DNA of 64,000 nucleotides from Dehalococcoidia bacterium UBA6627 (GTDB lineage Bacteria > Chloroflexota > Dehalococcoidia > UBA2979): assembly GCA_002455955.1 (NCBI GenBank), contig DKLZ01000086.1:1-64000 (forward strand), read 5' to 3'. Positions 47,644-56,657 of this stretch are shown here, piece by piece; positions within the stretch are counted from its first letter, which is position 1, and each line of letters begins with the position of its first letter. The notes under the pieces are model-generated. The model had not been told where the DNA came from. It worked only from the letters and a program-made list of their open reading frames with translations, and did no database searches. The position numbers and the translations under genes are program-made.

Positions 47644-48420
47644 ATGCGGAATAACCGGGTACTCGACACGTGGCGCAATGGTGGTCAGACAATCGGCGGT
47701 TGGCTCTCGATAGACTCGTCGTTCGGAGCCGAGGCTATGGCACATGTCGGTTTCGACTGGCTGTGCATCGATCTCCAGCATGGGGCAGCAGAGACTGCAT
47801 CAGTATTACCGATGCTGCAAGGCATCTCCAACACTGACACTGTCCCGTTCGTACGCGTTCCTTGGAATGATCCCGCTACGATAATGCGTGTTCTCGATGC
47901 TGGTGCTTACGGCGTAATCGTCCCACTGGTAAATAACCGGGAGGAAGCCGAACGTGCAGTCTGGGCTACCCGCTATCCACCGGTTGGCGGCCGCTCTTCT
48001 GGTCCCTATCGTGCGCCCATGTATGCAGGTGCAGACTACCAGCGTGAAGCAAACGACAAAATTGCGCTAGTGGTTATGATCGAAACTGCAGAAGCACTCG
48101 AAAATCTCGATGACATCCTAGCCGTTGATGGCATCGACGCCGCATACATCGGTCCGTCAGATCTTGCCTACGGCATCGGCCTTACACCCACTGGTGACAA
48201 TAATGACCCTAGGCATGTAGAGACTGTCGAGACTATTTATAACGCTTGCAAGAAGCACAACGTAGCGCCAGGTATACATACTGCAAGTGCCGAATTCACG
48301 AAACGCTGGCTTGACCATGGTTTCCAAATGGTCATGCTCGGGGGCGACGTAGCATTCATGCGCAATGCTGCCACAGACCAACTCACTGACGTTCGTATCC
48401 ACGCGTCTAGCGAAGGATAA
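47644..48420 (+). CDS. HpcH/HpaI-family class II aldolase
   Basis: The 258-residue TIM-barrel enzyme contains GGWLSIDSSFGAEAMAHVGFD, CIDLQHG, PFVRVPWND, GVIVPLVNN, VMIETAEALE and AYIGPSDLAYGIG, the blocks that hold metal (Glu, Asp) and substrate (Arg). It cleaves or forms 4-hydroxy-2-oxo acids to pyruvate and an aldehyde. ATG 47644 follows AAAGGAAC and begins the homology. It is the first of two overlapping genes with an Ldh-type dehydrogenase, which suggests reduction or oxidation of the 2-oxo/2-hydroxy product. Confidence 0.9.
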   Translation: MRNNRVLDTWRNGGQTIGGWLSIDSSFGAEAMAHVGFDWLCIDLQHGAAETASVLPMLQGISNTDTVPFVRVPWNDPATIMRVLDAGAYGVIVPLVNNREEAERAVWATRYPPVGGRSSGPYRAPMYAGADYQREANDKIALVVMIETAEALENLDDILAVDGIDAAYIGPSDLAYGIGLTPTGDNNDPRHVETVETIYNACKKHNVAPGIHTASAEFTKRWLDHGFQMVMLGGDVAFMRNAATDQLTDVRIHASSEG

Positions 48421-49483
48421 TCCAATCCCAACTATTCAAGTCAATCCACTTCGAACCTATATCCGACAAATTTTCTCCGCCACCGGAGCCCCCGAAGAAG
48501 AAGCTGCCATCGTGGCAAATCATCTAGTCGAAGCAAACCTCATGGGCCACGATTCGCACGGCATCGTTCGTACACTTCAGTACGTCACTCAAACTCAAAA
48601 CGGTGGCATTGTCCCTGGAGCACCACTTGAAGTCATCGGTGGCGATGCTGCTACCGCCGTGTTAAATGTCAACCACAATTTCGGCCAAGTAGGCGCGACA
48701 AGAGCAATGGAAATCGCAATAGAGCGGGCCGGCGAATATGGCGTAGGAGTCGTCGTAACACGTAACTGTGGCCATATCGGCCGCATCGGTGCATATGGGC
48801 AAATGGCAGCTGCAAAGAACATGATCGGGATCGCCTGCGTCAACAACCCAGGGACAGACGGCCTCGTCGCTCCCTTTGGTGGTGCGAAGGCTCGCCTAGG
48901 CACAAACCCCTTCTCTGTAGTGAGCCCGACAAGCAATCCTGAGCAACCTTTCGTGCTCGATTTTGCTACCTCAGTTGCTGCTGAAGGAAAGGTGCGTGTT
49001 GCACTCAATAAGGGAGTTGATTTGCCGCCTGAGTACCTGATCGATAGCGATGGTAATCCAACACAGACTCCAGCAGATCTTTACCCCAACGAATCCGGTG
49101 CACGTGGTGCGTTACTGCCATTCGGTGGAACCGTTGGCTATAAGGGTTACGGTTTAGCAGTGGCAATCGAAGCACTCTCTGGTGCTCTCTCAGGTTCTGG
49201 TGCCGCGGGTGGTGAAAATCGGCTCGGTAACGGCGTCTTTGTCTTAGCACTCAATATTTCGACGTTCACGAATCAAAGTAGTTTCTATGAGATTTTCGAC
49301 GGCTTGATAGACCACGTCACCCAAGAACCATTTCGTGAAGGTCAAGAGGTGATCACCGCAGGTGAACCCGAACGTCGCCACATGGACCAGCGCCTCGCCA
49401 ATGGCATAGAAATCGACAATCAGACATGGCAACAAGTTCAAGAGAGCGGCGAGACAGTCGGTGTTACTCCGCTGGAAGCTTAA
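48365..49483 (+). CDS. Malate/L-lactate dehydrogenase-family (Ldh_2) oxidoreductase
   Basis: This protein of about 372 residues has the Ldh_2 family blocks MGHDSHGIVR (near residue 60), NCGHIGRIGAYG, GTNPFSVVSPT, DFATSVAAEGKVRVA and GYKGYGLAVAIEAL. The family reduces 2-oxo acids with NAD(P)H (malate, ureidoglycolate, 2,3-diketogulonate). The only in-frame ATG lies 56 bases inside the aldolase gene, so the true start may be there or at an unusual codon. The overlap means coupled translation. The substrate is probably the aldolase's 2-oxo acid. Confidence 0.88.
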   Translation: MLPQTNSLTFVSTRLAKDNPIPTIQVNPLRTYIRQIFSATGAPEEEAAIVANHLVEANLMGHDSHGIVRTLQYVTQTQNGGIVPGAPLEVIGGDAATAVLNVNHNFGQVGATRAMEIAIERAGEYGVGVVVTRNCGHIGRIGAYGQMAAAKNMIGIACVNNPGTDGLVAPFGGAKARLGTNPFSVVSPTSNPEQPFVLDFATSVAAEGKVRVALNKGVDLPPEYLIDSDGNPTQTPADLYPNESGARGALLPFGGTVGYKGYGLAVAIEALSGALSGSGAAGGENRLGNGVFVLALNISTFTNQSSFYEIFDGLIDHVTQEPFREGQEVITAGEPERRHMDQRLANGIEIDNQTWQQVQESGETVGVTPLEA

Positions 49484-49509
49484 CCCGAACACCGGACGTT
49501 ATTAGGTAT

Positions 49510-50433
49510 CTAACTATCTAGAGAAATAGCTCCACGTCTTGGGTACACACTCGTCACCAGAAGCTCATCAATAGCTCCGCGCCGATCAGCCTTTGAATTG
49601 ATCGCCCGGCGGGCTGGTATACGTTCCACTAGATAGCGCGACGCCTCATAAGCTCCCACGACCCACTCATGTGGAGAATTCGAAAGCATCACGGGTATAT
49701 CACGCTCGCGCATTTCATCAATCAACCACTTCAACCTTAGTTGGTCTTCATGCCCAAAGTCGCTGTCAGTGTAGGCAGTAAAACTCGACGTATCCGACAG
49801 CGGGTGAAATGGAGGATCGAGGTAGACAAAGTCACCTGGCTCAGCTTCAAGACAACAATCCCCAAAATCAACTGTGGTTAATTCGGTGTTCTGGAGTGCT
49901 TGTGAAACAGCCTGAAGATTCAAACGATCGAGAATATTCGGTTTCTTGTATCGTCCGTGAGGAACGTTAAAACGCCCCTTCTGATTTACCCTGTATAGCC
50001 CATTGAAACATGTCTTATTCAGGAAAATCAGCCTCGCAGCGATTTTGATCGGTGTATCCCATTGCTCGTCACGAATCGAGTAGTAGTATGTCGCGCGCGC
50101 TTCCTCATCACATTCAAGATAACTGACCGCCAGTGGCTCGAGACGTTCAAATAGCTCATCAAGTTGATCACGCACGACGGTGTAAGTCGTCAACAATTCG
50201 TGGTTGAGGTCGTTAAGTACCGCGCGACGAGGGGTCAATGCTGGGTTTGCCATCAGAGCAAAAAACAGCGCCCCTCCACCCAAAAATGGCTCGTAGTAAG
50301 TGTCAATAGACTCAGGAGCACGTTCCAACAACGCTGGCAATAGCTGTGATTTACCGCCCGCCCATTTAAGGAACGGTCGGGCATGAGGTAGTTCAGCTGA
50401 CAGGTTGACTTTTTGTTCAGTGGGCAAGGTCAC
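49510..50433 (-). CDS. D12-class adenine-specific DNA methyltransferase (Dam-like)
   Basis: The 307-residue enzyme has the SAM motif FLKWAGGKSQLLPALL near residue 21, YYEPFLGGGALFFAL, and the catalytic motif DFVYLDPPFHPLS (D-P-P-F, where most Dam enzymes have D-P-P-Y). FLNKTCFNGLYRVNQKGRFN is the block of GATC- or GATATC-type members. It has no restriction partner here, so it is probably a solitary methylase for repair or regulation. It is convergent with the dehydrogenase. Confidence 0.9.
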   Translation of the reverse strand: MTLPTEQKVNLSAELPHARPFLKWAGGKSQLLPALLERAPESIDTYYEPFLGGGALFFALMANPALTPRRAVLNDLNHELLTTYTVVRDQLDELFERLEPLAVSYLECDEEARATYYYSIRDEQWDTPIKIAARLIFLNKTCFNGLYRVNQKGRFNVPHGRYKKPNILDRLNLQAVSQALQNTELTTVDFGDCCLEAEPGDFVYLDPPFHPLSDTSSFTAYTDSDFGHEDQLRLKWLIDEMRERDIPVMLSNSPHEWVVGAYEASRYLVERIPARRAINSKADRRGAIDELLVTSVYPRRGAISLDS

Positions 50434-50688
50434 AGCAATAGTGAATTCCCATATGAGCGGGGAGATGGCCGAGATATTAATTATAGCGGCCTGCTTGATC
50501 GTGAGCGAGGAAATACATGCTCATCATAATCCGTCGACTTCAGGACACATTCTCGCAACATTTCAGACACGAACTCGAAACACCAGTGTGATTGAGTGGC
50601 ATATCTCTAGAAATAAAGAGAGCACTAATGTTCGCGACAATTGACCATTTCCATCGGAAATGCGCCGTCGCGTTGGGGAGGCAGAAAG

Positions 50689-51918
50689 ATGGACACGGGA
50701 ACCACTGCTTGGTTACTCACAAGCTCGGCACTCGTATTGTTCATGACCCCGGGACTAGCGCTGTTCTACGGCGGTATGGTTCGAGGGAAGAACGTTCTTG
50801 CGATGTTCATGAAGAATTACATCGCTATGGGCGTAGTCACAATCACTTGGATCGCTATCGGTTGCTCGCTCGCCTTTAGCGGAAATGCCACGATTGGTGA
50901 CTGGAGTGTCGTCGGTAACCTCGACCTTTGGGGTATACGTGACGTCGGACTAGGTAACGAAATCTTTGGGATCGATGCTCCTGATCTCACGTTCGTTTCG
51001 TTCCAGATGATGTTCGCAATTATCACACCGGCACTAATCGCAGGCGCTGTGGCCGAAAGGATCAAGTTCACAGCCTGGGTCGCGTTTATCGCTGTCTGGT
51101 CTATCGTCGTCTATTCACCAATGGCCCACTGGGTCTGGGGTGGCGGGTTCATCGCAACGGAGGTACAGGCGCTCGACTTCGCTGGTGGGCTAGTCGTACA
51201 CATCAATGCAGGAGCAGCAGCCCTCGCGTTGGTCATGGTTCTTGGCAAACGTGCCGGCTGGCGACGAGATGCAATACTTCCTCATGCGCCAGCGCTGACC
51301 CTGCTCGGCGCTGGAATCCTCTGGCTCGGATGGTTCGGTTTCAACGCAGGTTCAGCGCTCGCCGCTGACGGCCTTGCCGCGAACGCTTTCATCACCACTC
51401 AGATCGCTGCCGCAGTCGCTGCCACAACCTGGTGCGTAGTCGAAATCATGCGTAACGGTAAGCCAACCGCCATCGGTATCGCATCTGGAGCCGTTGCCGG
51501 TTTGGTCGCCATTACGCCCGCAGCAGGCTTTGTATCGCCTCTGTCTGCCGTCGTTATCGGTGTCGCGGCAGGTGCGATCTGCTTCTATGCACTACAGCTC
51601 AAGTTTCAGTTCGATTTCGATGATTCACTCGATGTTATCGCCGTTCACTTGGTAGGTGGAATCATTGGAGCTTTGCTTCTGGGACTTCTCGCGGAAGAGC
51701 GAATTGGCGATGTCGATGGCCTGTTCTTTGGTAATCCAGAACAGTTCCTCCGTCAAATCATCTCGGTTGTCATCGCAATCGTCTGGGCTTTCGGTATCTC
51801 CTACGTACTTGCCAAGATAATCGATGCAACCATCGGATTACGTGTGACAGAGGAAGAGGAAGAGCAAGGTCTCGATCTCTCGCTTCACGGAGAGAAAGGC
51901 TACATCCTCACAGATTAA
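50689..51918 (+). CDS. amt: Ammonium transporter Amt
   Basis: The 409-residue protein has 11 hydrophobic helices and Amt landmarks: FMTPGLALFYGGMVRGKNVL near the start, the two pore His residues in YSPMAHWVWGGGF and VIAVHLVGGIIGALLLG, and GWFGFNAGSAL. It brings in NH4+/NH3. I chose ATG 50689 with GGGGAGG nine bases before. An in-frame start at 50641 adds 16 residues. It ends in an acidic tail (EEEEEQ) and is followed by a strong terminator. No glnK was found beside it. Confidence 0.95.
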   Translation: MDTGTTAWLLTSSALVLFMTPGLALFYGGMVRGKNVLAMFMKNYIAMGVVTITWIAIGCSLAFSGNATIGDWSVVGNLDLWGIRDVGLGNEIFGIDAPDLTFVSFQMMFAIITPALIAGAVAERIKFTAWVAFIAVWSIVVYSPMAHWVWGGGFIATEVQALDFAGGLVVHINAGAAALALVMVLGKRAGWRRDAILPHAPALTLLGAGILWLGWFGFNAGSALAADGLAANAFITTQIAAAVAATTWCVVEIMRNGKPTAIGIASGAVAGLVAITPAAGFVSPLSAVVIGVAAGAICFYALQLKFQFDFDDSLDVIAVHLVGGIIGALLLGLLAEERIGDVDGLFFGNPEQFLRQIISVVIAIVWAFGISYVLAKIIDATIGLRVTEEEEEQGLDLSLHGEKGYILTD

Positions 51919-51959
51919 GAGAACGGGAAACCAATCGAAGGATTGAACCCCGCGATATT

Positions 51960-52001
51960 GAAGCCTTGGTCTGACAGCACATGCTGTCAGACCAAGGCTT
52001 C
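51960..52001 (+). terminator. Rho-independent terminator after amt
   Basis: A perfect 20-base-pair inverted repeat (51960-51979 and 51982-52001) has a two-base centre, so the real loop is about six bases. On the plus strand it is followed by ttgttctta. It lies 41 bases after the amt stop. Confidence 0.85.
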
Positions 52002-52195
52002 TTGTTCTTATAACCCACACGCGCTTCGCCAGCAGTCATTAAAACAATTCGAACGAGAGTATGCACGACCGCAAAATTCTTTTGAAAATAGATCACCTTA
52101 ATAATCGAACATAACTCGCGCACTGGTTAACATACCTACGCTAATTTTCCTAAAGGATAAAAGTGTGGGCCTCCCCACTAAAAAAGGGATAACAC

Positions 52196-53458
52196 ATGAC
52201 TACAACAACAGAGCAAGAAATCTACGCCCTCGGTGAAACACCACCCCTTGGGTATGTGCCACCACGTATGCACGCTTCGTTGATACGCCCCGAAAGGTTC
52301 GGTGAGCCGAATCAAGCTTTCGCGATCGAAGAGGTCGATGTTCCTGCTGTCGGATCACGCCAAGTGCTGGTGTGGGTGATGGCCGCTGGCGTCAATTACA
52401 ACAACGTCTGGGCTGCCCTTGGAACACCTGTCGATGTAATCGCTGCGCGCCAACGGAGAGGTGCCGAAGAAGAGTTCCACATAGGTGGATCGGATGCCTC
52501 TGGGATCGTTTGGGCAATTGGCGACGATGTCGACACCGTCAAGGTTGGTGACCGTGTCGTCCTTTCCTGTGGTATGTGGGACGAGAATGCTGCAGACATC
52601 GCGGCCGGTGCCGATCCGATGACATCTAACACTGCGAAAATTTGGGGCTATGAAGAAAACTGGGGTTCGTTCGCTCAGTTCGCTCTCGTTAATCACTACC
52701 AAGTACATCCGAAACCAGAAGCTCTCTCATGGGAAGCTGCGTCCGCGTACATGCTTGTCGGCGCGACTGCATATCGCCAGCTTATGGGTTGGCCTCCTCA
52801 CATTGTGAACGAGGGGGACCCAGTCCTTATCTGGGGCGGATCTGGTGGACTCGGATCCATGGCAATCCAGATAGTTAAGGCCCGGGGCGGCATACCAATT
52901 GCAGTCGTTTCCAGCGAAGATAAATATGAGTTTTGCCGACAACTCGGTGCTGAAGGTGTCATTAACCGCAAAGATTTCGACCACTGGGGACGCCTCCCGA
53001 ACGTTGACGACGCCGAAGCATTCGGAGAGTGGATGAAGGGAGCTCGGGCTTTCGGTGCTAAGTTCTGGGAAGAGCTGGGCGAACGTAAAGCACCGAAGAT
53101 TGTCTTCGAGCACCCTGGCGAAGCTACGCTGCCAACCTCCATCTTTCTCGTGGAAAACGACGGCATGGTGGTTATATGCGCTGGTACCAGTGGCTACAAC
53201 GCCGACGTGGACCTACGTTATCTATGGATGCGCCAAAAGCGGTTCCAAGGATCACACTTTGCCAACTTTGAACAGTGCAGGGCATTCAATCAGATGATTA
53301 TCGATGGCGAAGTAGACCCTGCCCTCTCACGTGCATTCCCTCTTGCAGAAGTAGGTGACGCCCATCAGCTCATGCATGAGAATGCTCATCCGCCCGGAAA
53401 CATGTCGATTTTGGTAAACGCGACTGAAGAAGGTGAAACTGATATCGATCTGGGATAG
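52196..53458 (+). CDS. ccrA: Crotonyl-CoA carboxylase/reductase
   Basis: The 420-residue MDR-superfamily enzyme has the Ccr-specific features that set it apart from plain quinone reductases: [14 protein letters not shown], a long [55 protein letters not shown] for NADPH, and [16 protein letters not shown] near residue 345. It reduces crotonyl-CoA and adds CO2, giving ethylmalonyl-CoA, for acetate assimilation or for C4/C5 extender units. It lies downstream of the amt terminator on its own. The rest of the ethylmalonyl-CoA pathway is not in the window. Confidence 0.93.
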   Translation: MTTTTEQEIYALGETPPLGYVPPRMHASLIRPERFGEPNQAFAIEEVDVPAVGSRQVLVWVMAAGVNYNNVWAALGTPVDVIAARQRRGAEEEFHIGGSDASGIVWAIGDDVDTVKVGDRVVLSCGMWDENAADIAAGADPMTSNTAKIWGYEENWGSFAQFALVNHYQVHPKPEALSWEAASAYMLVGATAYRQLMGWPPHIVNEGDPVLIWGGSGGLGSMAIQIVKARGGIPIAVVSSEDKYEFCRQLGAEGVINRKDFDHWGRLPNVDDAEAFGEWMKGARAFGAKFWEELGERKAPKIVFEHPGEATLPTSIFLVENDGMVVICAGTSGYNADVDLRYLWMRQKRFQGSHFANFEQCRAFNQMIIDGEVDPALSRAFPLAEVGDAHQLMHENAHPPGNMSILVNATEEGETDIDLG

Positions 53459-53665
53459 AGGGCACTTTTCCCTACATCCATTCACACGTGCTTGATACAG
53501 CCAAATGCTCAATCATGATGCCAATGGCACTTTGGGGACTCTCGTAACCAAGGGTGGTTAGAGAATTCCCAACACTTTCAAGCACGTCCGATGCGATCAT
53601 CAGAAATCAAGAACACTCCGCATCAAATTGGACTACCCGTACAACGGCACGCGGTAGCGTAGCTA

Positions 53666-54838
53666 TCACTGATAAATGATGTAATCCGGGTCGATCTCAA
53701 CAACTTCTTGGATACTCATTACAGGTGCATCCCAATCATAGAATAGCTTGAACCCCGATCCCTCAGCGTATGCCGACTGCGCAAAGCGCCGAAAACCAGC
53801 GACCTTCGCTGCAGTTCCTCCAAAGCCATCCATATCAATAATGATCTCAACTTCTGCTACGTCATTAAATCGCTCAGGCTCAATCAACATACTTTTTCGA
53901 AATTGATGAAGCACAAGAATCTTTGGTGGAATACTAAATTCTTCGACTATCTTGCTAAGGAACTTCTGAACCGCGTTTATCTCATCTGCATCTAATGCAC
54001 CGATTACTAACCCCGGAGCATAACCAAAACGCGCTGTTGCAAACTCTGGATCGAGAGCGAGATGAACAAACGGTTCCTGCAAAAAACGTTCAAGACGCTC
54101 AGTGTCTCGAAGTGCGTCGGACCACCCGATTTGTAAATCTAAAAATAGTAAAATTCCTGCCTCACGAGCTACCTCGACATATTCCGCGATCCGCTGCTCT
54201 TCCATCTGATCGAGATAAAGTCCATTTGCCTTTGGTTTTGCCTGAGCGACGTCGACGATCAAGTGCAAAGCGCCGATCGCATCACGAACACCATTCAATG
54301 CATCATATTCAGCTGCTAGTGCACGAATCCGTCGAGCTGCTTCTGACGCCTCGTAACGACCAAGTTCACCCATCCGAGCGACTTCAGGATGGCCGTAGAA
54401 CGAAACCACCTGATGATCCTCAAGAAAACTCCCCGGTGGCGGTTCTAGTTCAACTAGCGTTGGGCCTACTGACACCGGTTGAAAGACAATAGGTTGAAAG
54501 ACAATAGGTTCCGATAATGCCTGCGGGACTTTACTTTCACTTAGTTCAACTGCTACCGGGCTAGTAATCGCAGTGACCACTTGTCTAGTGTCTATCTGTT
54601 CCGATAAGTCGCTGTCGATCGGTCCCGGTTGCCGATCGGGGCTAGTAATCGCAGTGACCACTTGTCTAGTGTCTATCTGTTCCGGTAAGTCACTGTCGAT
54701 CGGTCCCGGTTGCCGATCGGGGTTAGTAATCATCTCCGGTGTTAACGTGAACCTCGCTTTAGCAGCTATCGGTGAACCCGCGAACAACGCGAATCCAGTA
54801 ATCATCAGTATCGTGGCGAGATAAAATAACTGTCGCAC
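53666..54838 (-). CDS. Exported protein with a duplicated linker, unknown
   Basis: This 390-residue protein is not recognised. Residues 1-27 are a signal peptide (MRQLFYLATILMITGFALFAG, cut near AKA). Residues 38-91 are a 27-residue Pro/Asp-rich unit (PDRQPGPIDSDL...) given twice, then a spacer with IVFQP twice. The domain from about 140 to the end looks like an alpha/beta barrel: SFYGHPEVARMGELGR, LHLIVDVAQAK, ILLFLDLQIGW, FVHLALDPEF, ILVLHQF and VEIIIDMDGFGG. This strand-loop pattern suggests a glycoside-hydrolase-like TIM barrel, but no catalytic pair is certain. It would lie outside the cell membrane. It is alone. Confidence 0.65.
   Translation of the reverse strand: MRQLFYLATILMITGFALFAGSPIAAKARFTLTPEMITNPDRQPGPIDSDLPEQIDTRQVVTAITSPDRQPGPIDSDLSEQIDTRQVVTAITSPVAVELSESKVPQALSEPIVFQPIVFQPVSVGPTLVELEPPPGSFLEDHQVVSFYGHPEVARMGELGRYEASEAARRIRALAAEYDALNGVRDAIGALHLIVDVAQAKPKANGLYLDQMEEQRIAEYVEVAREAGILLFLDLQIGWSDALRDTERLERFLQEPFVHLALDPEFATARFGYAPGLVIGALDADEINAVQKFLSKIVEEFSIPPKILVLHQFRKSMLIEPERFNDVAEVEIIIDMDGFGGTAAKVAGFRRFAQSAYAEGSGFKLFYDWDAPVMSIQEVVEIDPDYIIYQ
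54561..54722. repeat. 81-bp tandem duplication inside the exported protein
   Basis: Two direct copies of an 81-base unit (54561-54641 and 54642-54722) differ at two bases, keeping frame (27 codons). A third partial copy begins at 54723. Near-identity points to recent slippage or recombination. Confidence 0.9.
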
Positions 54839-54973
54839 AAAGATGTACCTGTACCAGTAACCGCCTCAGACTAACGCTAATCAAAAGGTACAAAGACTCA
54901 TGCGCGTAAGCAAATAACTATTTCTTACAATCAACTAGCCGACATATTCTAATACTCGAAAATTCTATAGAGG

Positions 54974-55876
54974 TCACTTAGCAGTAACGGTCACACCCGT
55001 CAGCGCCTCGAGCGCGTTCACCAGTGCCTGTGTCCCTACATCCGAACCTGATTCATGTTCCACAGCTGCGAACAGTTGATGGACCATAGCTGTGCCAGCC
55101 AAGGAAAGATGCAACTGATCTGCTGCTTCCAGAGCGAGTCGAAGATCTTTCTGCTGTAATCCCACCTTAAATCCGGGTGCGAAGTCACGTTCCACGATAC
55201 GCTCACCCAGGTTCGAGATCTGCCAGGAACCCGCAGCACCCGCGCTTATCGCCTCAAGCATCGTTAGTGGATTAACACCGTTAGCCTGACAAAACACCAA
55301 TGCCTCGGCCATCGCCAAATTGTTAATAGCGACCGCGATCTGGTTACAGAGTTTGACAATCTGACCAGCTCCACTCGGACCACAATGAGTAATCCTCGAT
55401 CCTAATACCTCGAAAATAGGACGCACTCTCTCAAGTGACGCCACTTCGCCACCCACCATGATCGACAATGTGCCATCAATTGCTCCTTGTTCACCTCCAG
55501 AAATGGGAGCATCAAGAAGCTGCACATCGCATTCGGCTAATCTTCTGGAAATTTCACGAGTTACCGCAGGAGATATAGTCGACATGTCGACCACAACGCT
55601 GCCCGCTTGAACTCCATCGATAGCACCAGGCACACCTTCTACTCCCAGAAGCACAGTTTCGACATCAGCACTCGCAGTCACACAAGAAATGATGATGTCA
55701 CTGCGTGCAGCGACATCCGCTGGCGATTGTCCGATACCAGCACCTTGTTTGGCTGCTGTTTCACATTTCTCCGATGATCTATTCCAAACAGTTACCTCAA
55801 ATCCTGACTGCAACAGGTTCCGTACCATTGGGGCGCCCATGATCCCGAGGCCGATAAAACCGACGGAGTCAGTCAC
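54974..55876 (-). CDS. 3-Hydroxyisobutyrate dehydrogenase-family oxidoreductase
   Basis: The 300-residue beta-hydroxyacid dehydrogenase has VGFIGLGIMGAPMVRNLL at its start (NAD(P) binding and family signature), the substrate block LLDAPISGGEQGA, and the catalytic Lys in VKLCNQIAVAINNLAMAEA. Relatives act on 3-hydroxyisobutyrate, tartronate semialdehyde (GarR) or glyoxylate. The cofactor site has N-R after the second strand, fitting NADP(H). It is 66 bases downstream of the nitroreductase gene on the same strand, though with no known link. Confidence 0.9.
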   Translation of the reverse strand: MTDSVGFIGLGIMGAPMVRNLLQSGFEVTVWNRSSEKCETAAKQGAGIGQSPADVAARSDIIISCVTASADVETVLLGVEGVPGAIDGVQAGSVVVDMSTISPAVTREISRRLAECDVQLLDAPISGGEQGAIDGTLSIMVGGEVASLERVRPIFEVLGSRITHCGPSGAGQIVKLCNQIAVAINNLAMAEALVFCQANGVNPLTMLEAISAGAAGSWQISNLGERIVERDFAPGFKVGLQQKDLRLALEAADQLHLSLAGTAMVHQLFAAVEHESGSDVGTQALVNALEALTGVTVTAK

Positions 55877-55941
55877 ATTATGTCTCCTTGATGCAGTCTT
55901 GAATTCGTCACGCGTTAGTCTGTCAGGTTCTTTGTCCTGAA

Positions 55942-56583
55942 TTAGTCACGGGGGTAATGCGCACCCCAGCTATCCCAATGAGTTACTTCCTCAACAGGTA
56001 CACGCTTCGGTTCCGCCCATCGTCCACGAGATGGATAGCCTAGTGGAATAAGACCCATTGTGCTGGCGTCGTCTGGCAGTCTAAGCAGCCTCTTCACATC
56101 TTCTTCGTGCGCCGCGTAAAGCGAGGTCAAAGTAGCACCAATCCCATACGCTCGAGCTGCGAGCATTAGATTCTGAACCGCGCCATACACCGAAGACCCG
56201 GTCATAAGGCTCCTATGTACGTTGCGTTGGACGGGAATCACCCAAACTGGCGCTTCATGTAGGTGATTAGCTAGGTGCTCGGCTGACAGAAAATTACGTT
56301 TCCCAAGTCCCGTATCCTCAGTATCAGCAATCACTTCCTCACGACGACGACCGTATGCTTGTTCCCAACCCTCGAGATACCATTCCTGTATCTGCCTTTT
56401 AATCTCAAGGTTTTTCACTACCACCCATCCCCAACCTTGCCTATTGCCCCCTGTCGGACCGCGAATCGCAGCGTCGAGAAGTTCCCAAAGCACGCCGTCA
56501 GGAATTGGATCAGGCTTCAGGTAGCGACGGGCCGGCGTGGAATGAATCGCGGCCAGCACATCAAGTTGTTCACGAGAATCCAT
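55942..56583 (-). CDS. Nitroreductase-family flavoprotein
   Basis: The 213-residue protein has TPARRYLKPDPIPDGVLWELLDAA near its start (quoted partly), RGPTGGNRQGWGWVVV for FMN binding, SVYGAVQNLMLAARAYGIGATLTS, and LIPLGYPSRGRWAEPKRVPVEEV at the end. The family reduces nitro groups, quinones or enones with NAD(P)H as a homodimer. The G-G-N in the FMN site is usual. It is 75 bases downstream of the thiolase-like gene. Confidence 0.9.
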   Translation of the reverse strand: MDSREQLDVLAAIHSTPARRYLKPDPIPDGVLWELLDAAIRGPTGGNRQGWGWVVVKNLEIKRQIQEWYLEGWEQAYGRRREEVIADTEDTGLGKRNFLSAEHLANHLHEAPVWVIPVQRNVHRSLMTGSSVYGAVQNLMLAARAYGIGATLTSLYAAHEEDVKRLLRLPDDASTMGLIPLGYPSRGRWAEPKRVPVEEVTHWDSWGAHYPRD

Positions 56584-56657
56584 TCAGTTCACCTTCCTCA
56601 AATGGCTTCGAAGAAAAGAGTGGTCGTTAGACTCATGACTCACTTCACTCTGACGTA

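Noticed and set aside
47506..47781. N-terminal extension of the Ogt protein with a Cys/His-rich stretch (HDHDGDHECRHDCC)
   Set aside because: It looks like a metal-binding head but is antisense to the aldolase start and its leader, and a good ribosome-binding site marks the ATG at 47505.
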